A DNA stretch of 64,000 nucleotides from contig NZ_JALKBH010000008.1 of the NCBI RefSeq assembly GCF_023016115.1, forward strand, positions 62,001 through 126,000, given 5' to 3'. The stretch is from Alcanivorax sp. S6407. Lineage in GTDB: Bacteria > Pseudomonadota > Gammaproteobacteria > Pseudomonadales > Alcanivoracaceae. Below the pieces are notes generated by a model. It worked only from the letters and a program-made list of their open reading frames with translations. It had not been told where the DNA came from and searched no databases. The position numbers and the translations under genes are program-made. The first letter of the stretch is position 1. Each line of letters starts with the position of its first letter. This document shows positions 57,724 to 64,000 of the stretch, piece by piece.

Positions 57724-59340
57724 TTGAATAGTATCTTTGTGCGGCTCTACGGCGGGCTGCTGTTGGCGCTGTGCTTTATCGGTGCCATCACCTATGCCTC
57801 CGTGCAGCTGGTCAATCAGTATCGGTCCGATATCTACCGGGAAGAAATGGCGCGCGGTACCTTCTACCTGATGGCAGAGGGCTACCAGCGCTATGAGCCG
57901 GCGGAGCGCGAGCGCTGGAGCAAGGTGCTTACCCAGCTGTTCGGTGCCACCATTGAACTCAAGGATTCGGCGGAGCTTAACCTCGGTTATCGGGAAGCGC
58001 TGCACCTGAGTGAAGGCCTGGTGGTAATGCGCCTCAATGATAGTGAGGGTTTTGCCGATATCCTCTTCCAGCTGCCCGGCGAAGATGCCTTCATTGTCAC
58101 CCGCATGACCAAGGTGTCCGAGCAGCAGGCCCGGGCTACTGCGGTCTTGATCCTCAACCATCTTTCCCACTTCCCGGAAGAACAATGGCAGACGGCGCTG
58201 GCCGGGCTGCAGCAATTCTTCGGCTATGACTTGGCCATGGTGGACCGGGACGCCCTGGAGCTGGATGCCGAGCAGGAGCAGCGGCTCAACCGCCGCGAGG
58301 TGGTGATTGCCCTGGATGACAGCACCCGCAGTGATTCCAGCATTCGTATCTACGCCCCTGTGGCGCAGACCGGCATGTTGTTGGTGATCGGTCCACTGAC
58401 CCTGTTCGATCAGTTCCCGATTGAACTGTTACTGGTGGCGGGTGTGCTGAGTCTGCTGGCGGTGGCGTTGGCTACCTATCTGCAGGTCAGCCCCCTGCAG
58501 CGGCGGCTCAAGCAGCTGGACCGGGCGGTAAGCCAGCTGGGCTCCGGGGATCTGGGCGCCTATGCCAATATCGAGGGCAGTGATGCTATCGGCCAGGTGG
58601 CGGCCACCTTCAATGGCATGACGGCGCACATTCGGCGGCTGATCGAGTCGCAGCGGGAGATGACCCGGGCGGTAAGCCATGAGCTGCGCACCCCGGTGGC
58701 GCGCCTGCGGTTCGGGCTGGAAATGCTGGCGGATATCGAGTCAGCGGACCTGCGTCGGGAAAAGCTCAATGCCCTGGATCATGACATCGAGCAGCTGGAT
58801 CAGCTGATTGATGAGATTCTCACCTATGCCCGCCTGGAACAGGGCACCCCCAATATCGAATTCAAACCGGTCAACGTGACCGACCTGTGCGACCAGCTGC
58901 GCGATGAGATGGAAACCATTCGTGGTGTCACCCGCATTTCGGTGGAGAGTGATGCTGCTGCGCTGGAGGTGGAAGCGGAAGAGCGCTACCTGCATCGGGT
59001 GCTGCAGAATCTGGTCACTAACGCGCTGCGTTACGCGGCGTCTTCCATTGTCATGCGTATCGATACCGATGCCGACCGGGTAGTGATCCATGTGGATGAT
59101 GACGGCCCAGGTATTCCCGAGCACGAGCGTGAGCGTGTATTCAAACCCTTCGCCCGACTGGACAAGAGTCGTCACCGCGCCAGTGGTGGCTATGGTCTCG
59201 GACTGTCCATCGTCAAACGGATCGTGGACTGGCACGGTGGTGACATCGTGGTGGAAGAAAGCCCGGAAGGCGGCGCCCGCTTTACTGTCACTTTGCCTGC
59301 GGTCCAGCAGGGGCAGCATGTGCTGGGACGGGTGAACTGA
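57724..59340 (+). CDS. Sensor histidine kinase, RstB-like
   Basis: A 538-residue inner-membrane kinase that would phosphorylate the regulator next to it. N-terminal membrane helix (LYGGLLLALCFIGAITYAS), a periplasmic domain of about 200 residues, a second membrane helix (ELLLVAGVLSLLAVALATYL), HAMP, then SHELRTPVARLRFGLEML with the phospho-His at about residue 319. N-box NLVTNALRYA, G1 DDDGPGIPE and G2 GGYGLGLSIVKR follow. The start is TTG; the alternative GTG lies 15 nt on. It is larger than E. coli RstB (433 residues), mainly in the periplasmic part. Confidence 0.88.
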   Translation: MNSIFVRLYGGLLLALCFIGAITYASVQLVNQYRSDIYREEMARGTFYLMAEGYQRYEPAERERWSKVLTQLFGATIELKDSAELNLGYREALHLSEGLVVMRLNDSEGFADILFQLPGEDAFIVTRMTKVSEQQARATAVLILNHLSHFPEEQWQTALAGLQQFFGYDLAMVDRDALELDAEQEQRLNRREVVIALDDSTRSDSSIRIYAPVAQTGMLLVIGPLTLFDQFPIELLLVAGVLSLLAVALATYLQVSPLQRRLKQLDRAVSQLGSGDLGAYANIEGSDAIGQVAATFNGMTAHIRRLIESQREMTRAVSHELRTPVARLRFGLEMLADIESADLRREKLNALDHDIEQLDQLIDEILTYARLEQGTPNIEFKPVNVTDLCDQLRDEMETIRGVTRISVESDAAALEVEAEERYLHRVLQNLVTNALRYAASSIVMRIDTDADRVVIHVDDDGPGIPEHERERVFKPFARLDKSRHRASGGYGLGLSIVKRIVDWHGGDIVVEESPEGGARFTVTLPAVQQGQHVLGRVN

Positions 59341-59346
59341 ATTTAC

Positions 59347-59437
59347 GCACGACGCCTGATGCCTGACGCCGGACGCCAAAAGCTTCCGGTTTGCTGCGTC
59401 GGGCGTCATGCATCCTGCATCCGGCTTGAATTGTCCA
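59347..59437. repeat. GACGCC/GGCGTC hairpin repeat, copy C
   Basis: GACGCCTGATGCCTGACGCC and GCGTCGGGCGTCATGCATCC form the two halves of an imperfect hairpin. The left half alone also occurs at about 44643-44662 (TGATGCCTGATGCCTGACGC). The element fills most of the gap before glpK. Confidence 0.8.
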
Positions 59438-59555
59438 TCTAATTGTCCGTTATGGTGCAATCTGCCTTGGGGCGTTCGGGTAAAATGCGCGCCCCCGATA
59501 CCGCCGGGACGTATTTGTCCGATCCCGCCAATACCGATAACAGGGAAGCCAAGTC

Positions 59556-61034
59556 ATGTCATACATTCTCTCCATCGATCAGGGTACTACCAGTTCGCGG
59601 GCCATCGTGTTTGATGGCGATGGCAAGGCGGTAGGGCAGGCGCAGAAAGAATTCGGCCAGCATTTTCCCCAGGATGGCTGGGTGGAGCATGACGCCAAGG
59701 AGATCTGGAACGATACCCTGACCCTGTGTCGCGAAGCATTGCGCAATGCCCATATTGAAGCGCAGCAGCTGGCGGCCATCGGTATTACCAACCAGCGTGA
59801 AACCACGGTGCTGTGGGACCGGAAGACCGGTGATCCGCTGGCCCGTGCCATCGTCTGGCAGGACCGTCGTACCGCAGCCACCTGTAAGGCCTTGCGCGAA
59901 GCCGGCCACGAAGACCTGGTGCGGGAGCGAACCGGTCTGCTGCTGGATCCTTATTTTTCTGCCACCAAATTGGCCTGGTTACTGGACAATACCCCTGGCG
60001 CTCGCCAGCGGGCCGAAGCCGGGGAACTGGCTTTCGGCACTATCGATAGCTGGCTGCTGTGGCAGCTGACCCGCGGCAAGGTGCATGCCACCGATGCCAC
60101 CAACGCTTCGCGCACCCTGTTGTTCAATATCCATACCCAGCAGTGGGATGAAGAGTTGCTGGATCTGTTCAAGGTGCCTGCCAGTGTACTGCCGCAAGTA
60201 CGTGACAGTGCCGGTGACTTTGGCAAGACCTGCCCGGAGCTGCTGGGGGCGGCGGTGCCGGTGTGTGGCATTGCCGGTGACCAGCAGGCGGCGCTGGTGG
60301 GACAGGCCTGTTTCTCTCCGGGGATGGTGAAAAGCACTTACGGCACTGGCTGTTTCATGGTGATGAATACCGGTGACGCCGTGGTGTCCGAAAATCGCCT
60401 GCTCACTACTGTGGGCTATCGACTCAACGGCAAGACTACCTATGCGCTGGAAGGCTCCATCTTTGTGGCCGGGGCGGCGATCCAGTGGCTGCGCGATGGC
60501 CTCAAGCTGATTTCTGATGCCAGCGAAACCGAGGCCCTGGCACGCCGGGTCGGATCGGCGGGCGGTGTCTATCTTGTGCCGGCGTTTACTGGTCTGGGTG
60601 CCCCGTGGTGGGACCCCCATGCCCGCGGGGCATTGCTGGGTCTGACCCGGGATACCGGCATTGCCGAGGTGGTGACTGCGGGCCTTGAAGCGGTGTGTTA
60701 CCAGTCGCGGGATCTGCTGGATGCCATGGCGGCGGATTGCGGTACCCGTCCGACCACCCTGCGGGTGGATGGCGGCATGGTGGTGAACAACTGGTTGAGC
60801 CAGACCCTGGCCGATGTGTTGGGTGTCTGTGTGGACCGGCCGGTAGTCACCGAAACCACTGCCCTTGGCGCAGCCTATCTGGCCGGCTTGGGTTGTGGAA
60901 TGTATCCATCGCTGGAGGCCATTGCCGGGCAGTGGCGCTGCGAGCGTGAGTTCACTCCGGCTTTGGGGGAAGAAGATCGTCAGCGCCGCTATGCCGGGTG
61001 GCGGGATGCGGTGGCCAGAGTGCGCCAGGAGTAA
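59556..61034 (+). CDS. glpK: Glycerol kinase
   Basis: Phosphorylates glycerol with ATP to glycerol 3-phosphate, feeding lipid synthesis and glycolysis. At 492 residues it matches the FGGY kinase glycerol-kinase size. Seen: [15 protein letters not shown] at the N-terminus, [41 protein letters not shown], the substrate region [25 protein letters not shown], and FGGY-end [18 protein letters not shown]. The facilitator and regulator genes glpF and glpR are absent from the window; the gene stands alone. GGGAAG precedes the ATG. Confidence 0.96.
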   Translation: MSYILSIDQGTTSSRAIVFDGDGKAVGQAQKEFGQHFPQDGWVEHDAKEIWNDTLTLCREALRNAHIEAQQLAAIGITNQRETTVLWDRKTGDPLARAIVWQDRRTAATCKALREAGHEDLVRERTGLLLDPYFSATKLAWLLDNTPGARQRAEAGELAFGTIDSWLLWQLTRGKVHATDATNASRTLLFNIHTQQWDEELLDLFKVPASVLPQVRDSAGDFGKTCPELLGAAVPVCGIAGDQQAALVGQACFSPGMVKSTYGTGCFMVMNTGDAVVSENRLLTTVGYRLNGKTTYALEGSIFVAGAAIQWLRDGLKLISDASETEALARRVGSAGGVYLVPAFTGLGAPWWDPHARGALLGLTRDTGIAEVVTAGLEAVCYQSRDLLDAMAADCGTRPTTLRVDGGMVVNNWLSQTLADVLGVCVDRPVVTETTALGAAYLAGLGCGMYPSLEAIAGQWRCEREFTPALGEEDRQRRYAGWRDAVARVRQE

Positions 61035-61239
61035 ACGTACTGGCCGATTTTGGTCATGAATTCAGTGGCTTGCCGCGCGAAAGCGGGCTCATTTGGCGAT
61101 GGGCGGTGTGTTTGGGTCGACGGCAAAACTGTGACGCAATACGTAATTAGTATTAATGTGGACGTAACAATAATACTAAATGGTCATCAATGCGCGGCCT
61201 TGGTAAGGGTGGGCTGGCTGCGCAACATCAGGTACCCGA

Positions 61240-62343
61240 ATGGATCATTCTTTATCCCTGCATCCGGCAACCCTGCAGTCACAACGCGTCCGCCGTGTAC
61301 TGTTTGCCATCGTCATGGGTGGCAGTGCTCACACCCTGCTGTGCTGGATCGCCCTTCAGCTGGATTTCTTCCGCGGCGGTGATGCACTCTTCATTTCCCT
61401 GTTTTCGATTATCTGGGCTGGCCATGCCCTGTTCGTGACCTTTATGGTGCTGGGGCTGAATCGTCGCCTTGCCGAGCCGGCAATGATCCTGCCATTGATG
61501 GTGTGGTCCACAACCGGGTTGCTGGTCACTGCAGCGGTGGTGGATCAGGCGCGGCTGTGTGTCATGTTGATCTTCTTTGCCATCGTCCAGCTAGGGGTGT
61601 TGCAGGCCTCACTGAGGCAGTTCATTTTCCTGGCTGTGTATTGTGTGCTCGGCTACGCCATTGTGCTGGGCATCGTCTGGATCTACTGGCCAGAAGTGGT
61701 GGATGTGCAGGGTGAGTGGATTCAGTGGGCCCTGTTTTCCGTGATGGTTCTGGGCGTGACACTGTTGGCAGCAGAAATTTCCAACATTCGTACTCTGTTG
61801 GGCAGGCGTAATGCCCAGCTTGCCGACGTGGTCGAGCGGATCCATGACATGGCCGTCAAGGACGAGCTGACCGGCTTTTACCGTCGCCGACACGCCATGG
61901 AGTTGCTGGGCAAGGCCTGCAGCCAGTCTGCCCGTGGCGCCTTTTCTCTGGCGGTAGCGTATGCGGATCTGGATTTCTTCAAGCGCATCAATGACCAGTA
62001 TGGTCATGGTATGGGGGATATGGTGCTGCAGCGCTTCGCCGAAGTGGTTAGTCGTCATCTCAGTGGTCAGGATTTCGCAGCACGGCTGGGGGGGGAAGAA
62101 TTCATGCTGGTGTTGCCGGTCAGTGATGAGCAGGAGGCTCGCCATCTGGTGGAGGGGATTCTCATGGGTATGCGCAGCCAGCGTTTTGCCGAAGCTCCTG
62201 ATCTGACCGTCACCCTGTCGGCCGGGCTGGCTATGCTGGCCCCGGGAGAAAATCCGGCGCAGGTGATCAGACGGGCTGATGCGGCCTTGTACCGTGCCAA
62301 GGAAACCGGCCGGGACAAGCTGGTGCTGGAGGCTAGGTCATGA
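61240..62343 (+). CDS. Diguanylate cyclase, membrane bound, first of two
   Basis: A 367-residue enzyme making cyclic di-GMP. Residues 1 to about 185 hold around six membrane helices. The GGDEF domain follows KDELTGFYRRRHAMELLG, with YADLDFFKRINDQYGHGMGD. The active site is GGEEF, residues 284-288. Five residues before it, where inhibited cyclases have RxxD, the sequence is SGQD (residues 275-278), so the inhibitory site is absent. Its TGA overlaps the next ATG (ATGA). The 205-base leader from 61035 has no other feature. Confidence 0.92.
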   Translation: MDHSLSLHPATLQSQRVRRVLFAIVMGGSAHTLLCWIALQLDFFRGGDALFISLFSIIWAGHALFVTFMVLGLNRRLAEPAMILPLMVWSTTGLLVTAAVVDQARLCVMLIFFAIVQLGVLQASLRQFIFLAVYCVLGYAIVLGIVWIYWPEVVDVQGEWIQWALFSVMVLGVTLLAAEISNIRTLLGRRNAQLADVVERIHDMAVKDELTGFYRRRHAMELLGKACSQSARGAFSLAVAYADLDFFKRINDQYGHGMGDMVLQRFAEVVSRHLSGQDFAARLGGEEFMLVLPVSDEQEARHLVEGILMGMRSQRFAEAPDLTVTLSAGLAMLAPGENPAQVIRRADAALYRAKETGRDKLVLEARS

Positions 62344-63443
62344 ACAGCGAGCTGCGCCAGGCGGAAAACCTGACCGTCAACGAGACCCGCCTGCTCAAGC
62401 GTCATGGTCGCGCGGCAGTGGCAATCATGGCCATGCACACACTGCTGTGTCTGGTGTACTACCGCATGGGGGATTTCCTGATTTCCCCGCAGTGGGGTGC
62501 TGCACTGCTGATCGGTGTCTGGGTGTCCATGGCCGGTTACCTGCTGCTGATGGCCAGCGGCCTGACCCTGCGTTTTCGTGATCCCTCACTGTCCCTGCCA
62601 TTGATCGTGTACTGCATTGCCGTCTTCGTGGTGTCTGGCTATTACGTGGATGCTTTCCGACTCAGCGTGGTCACGCTGTTTTTTGCGGTGCTGTTGCTGG
62701 TGTCCTTTCAGCTCAGTGGCAAGGTGATGATCGGTGTGGCATTGCTCTCCAGTGCCGCCTATGCGGCGATGTTGTGGCTGGCGGTGGATGATCGTGGGGT
62801 GCAGCTGAGCGTTTCTGTGGAGGCGTTGCAGTGGCTGGTATTCACCATGATTTCCATCAGCTTTGCGATCACTGGTGGCGGAATCTACCGGCTGAAAAAC
62901 AATCTTGCCGACAAGAACCGGGAGCTTGCCAAAGGCCTTGAACAGGTGCGGGAAATGGCCATTCGCGATGACCTGACCGGGCTGTTCAATCGTCGCCACC
63001 TGCTGGAGATTCTGGAGCGCCAGAAAGCGCTGGCGGACCGCAAGCGGGTGCCGTTCTCTGTCTGTTATGTGGATCTTGATCACTTCAAGCAGATCAACGA
63101 CCGCTTCGGACATGAATGGGGCGACCGGGTCCTGCGACGTTTTTCTCAGGTGGTGCTTTCGGACATGCGCGATGGCGACTACTTCGGCCGTCTAGGCGGA
63201 GAGGAGTTCCTGCTGATTCTGCCGCAGAGTACCGAGGAAGGGGCCTTGCTGGTGGCAGAGCGCTTGCGCAAGCGCTGGCGGGAAGAAGCGTTCTCCCAGG
63301 AAGGCGGCCCGGCCTCTGTCAGCCTGTCAGTGGGTGTCGCCGCCTACTCCGACAAGGAATCCATCGACGACGTCCTCAACCGCGCCGACCAGGGCCTGTA
63401 CAAGGCCAAGAGTGAGGGGCGGGATCAGAGCAGGGTCGCTTGA
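62340..63443 (+). CDS. Diguanylate cyclase, membrane bound, second of two
   Basis: A 367-residue paralogue of the preceding gene, of the same length and layout. Several membrane helices precede RDDLTGLFNRRHLLEILERQ, then YVDLDHFKQINDRFGHEWGD. GGEEF is at 286-290. Here the inhibitory site is intact: R277-D-G-D280, five residues before GGEEF. The start overlaps the first gene stop by 4 bases, so expression is coupled. The pair likely arose by tandem duplication. Confidence 0.92.
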   Translation: MNSELRQAENLTVNETRLLKRHGRAAVAIMAMHTLLCLVYYRMGDFLISPQWGAALLIGVWVSMAGYLLLMASGLTLRFRDPSLSLPLIVYCIAVFVVSGYYVDAFRLSVVTLFFAVLLLVSFQLSGKVMIGVALLSSAAYAAMLWLAVDDRGVQLSVSVEALQWLVFTMISISFAITGGGIYRLKNNLADKNRELAKGLEQVREMAIRDDLTGLFNRRHLLEILERQKALADRKRVPFSVCYVDLDHFKQINDRFGHEWGDRVLRRFSQVVLSDMRDGDYFGRLGGEEFLLILPQSTEEGALLVAERLRKRWREEAFSQEGGPASVSLSVGVAAYSDKESIDDVLNRADQGLYKAKSEGRDQSRVA

Positions 63444-63445
63444 AG

Positions 63446-63605
63446 GGCAGTGAATAGTTAACAGTTAACAGTGAATAGTTGCGCGTGCGTAGCGCGGTGG
63501 TGACTGATAGCGAAGAGGCCGCGCCCATGTATTGGGCGCGGCCTCTTGCGTTTCAAGGATCAAAACACGCTTGCCGCGCGCTGTTCACTGTTAACTATTC
63601 ACTGT
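63446..63605. repeat. Heptad inverted repeat with central hairpin
   Basis: Heptad arms AGTGAATAGTTAACAGTTAA and CTGTTAACTATTCACTGTTC surround a region with the perfect hairpin GAGGCCGCGCCCA-TGTAT-TGGGCGCGGCCTC (63517-63547). It lies between two convergent genes and reaches into the coding end of the ABC ATPase gene. It may act as a two-way terminator, though the T tract is lacking. Confidence 0.8.
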
Positions 63606-64000
63606 TCACTGCAAAGGAAACCAGATGCTTGGTCCCCAACCTCACATGCAGCGTGTCGCCTTCCAGTACGTTGGTGTGGCTATCGGTCTGGCAGAGCAGG
63701 GTTTCCGAGGCGCTGACGCGCAGGTGGTAGAGGATGCTGGCGCCGGTGAACTGACGGCGGGTGACCGGCAGGGCCAGGGGGGCGGTTTCGTCGGCGACGA
63801 TGTCCTCGGGGCGCAACAGCACATCCACGGTGGCGCCAGGGGTGAGGTTGTCCTGGTGGCGGCCGGTGAGTTCGCCCAGGCTGGTCTTGACGCTGTGCTG
63901 GTCGGTGACTTCGCCACGCAGGAAGGCGCCGTAGCCGGCAAATTCCGCAACGAAACGATTCGCCGGGGCATGGTAGATGTTATAAGGCGTGTCCCACTGT
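63595..64000 (-). CDS. ABC transporter ATP-binding protein, C-terminal part (runs off the window)
   Basis: About 135 C-terminal residues of a MalK/FbpC/PotA-like ATPase. YNIYHAPANRFVAEFAG is the usual segment after the nucleotide-binding domain. VDVLLRPEDIVADE and RVSASETLLCQTD belong to the TOBE regulatory domain. The last residues, FAVNSE and stop, are read from the heptad repeat. The substrate (iron, polyamine, molybdate and others are possible) cannot be told from this part. Confidence 0.85.
   Translation of the reverse strand, partial: QWDTPYNIYHAPANRFVAEFAGYGAFLRGEVTDQHSVKTSLGELTGRHQDNLTPGATVDVLLRPEDIVADETAPLALPVTRRQFTGASILYHLRVSASETLLCQTDSHTNVLEGDTLHVRLGTKHLVSFAVNSE

Noticed and set aside
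56773-58215. 480-codon open frame on the minus strand
   Set aside because: It lies opposite the response regulator and kinase genes, whose motifs are complete; it is His/Gln rich without domains and reflects codon bias.

Overview
The window is one chromosomal stretch from a Gram-negative, moderately GC-rich gammaproteobacterium. Evidence includes lipoboxes, outer-membrane barrels ending in Phe, a Csu-type chaperone-usher pilus, a Pseudomonas-like NrdA/NrdB pair and Pseudomonas-like REP sequences. The mix of lipid genes (desaturase, acyltransferase, MpaB-type oxygenase, SDR) makes a marine Alcanivorax-like genus my best guess. That is inference; no rRNA or tRNA gene is present to test it.

Layout. 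1-6.0 kb: end of a fatty acid desaturase, a TetR-AraC operon divergent from an MpaB-type oxygenase and an SDR, with a strong palindromic operator between them, then a GNAT acetyltransferase and a small coiled-coil protein. 6.2-18.2 kb: a secreted alpha/beta-hydrolase lipoprotein, aconitase, a glycerolipid acyltransferase, and a two-gene lipoprotein operon (M19-like dipeptidase plus a beta-helix/diheme-cytochrome fusion). 19.2-29.6 kb: four copies of a two-gene cassette, an outer-membrane porin followed 9-12 nt later by a 138-141 aa periplasmic PstS-like protein. Copy 1 is separated from copies 2-4 by an ABC1 kinase gene and a GST gene, and the copy 2 porin is frameshifted. 30.1-38.5 kb: a CPA2 antiporter, a GH114 hydrolase, and a complete archaic chaperone-usher pilus operon whose usher carries a duplicated C-terminal domain. 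38.8-44.7 kb: an MBL-fold nuclease-like protein, a P2-type cation ATPase and a Na/Pi cotransporter. 45.0-51.6 kb: an aldehyde dehydrogenase with an acetolactate-synthase-like TPP enzyme, a MITE-like element abutting the ribosome binding site of an amidohydrolase gene, a small acidic protein and an orphan pilin-like protein. 52.0-59.3 kb: nrdAB with NrdR- and DnaA-box-like sites, then an RstAB-like two-component system. 59.5-64 kb: glycerol kinase, two tandem diguanylate cyclases and the C-terminus of an ABC transporter ATPase.

The intergenic spaces carry mosaic repeats: REP-like palindromes, 7-bp tandem repeats arranged as inverted arms, and a second hairpin family based on GACGCC/GGCGTC. Several start or stop within a few bases of stop codons or terminators.

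The most promising undescribed system is the four-fold porin plus PstS-like cassette. Its conserved order, spacing and signal peptides suggest a matched outer-membrane/periplasm pair that has been amplified and is diverging. Its substrate cannot be read from sequence alone.
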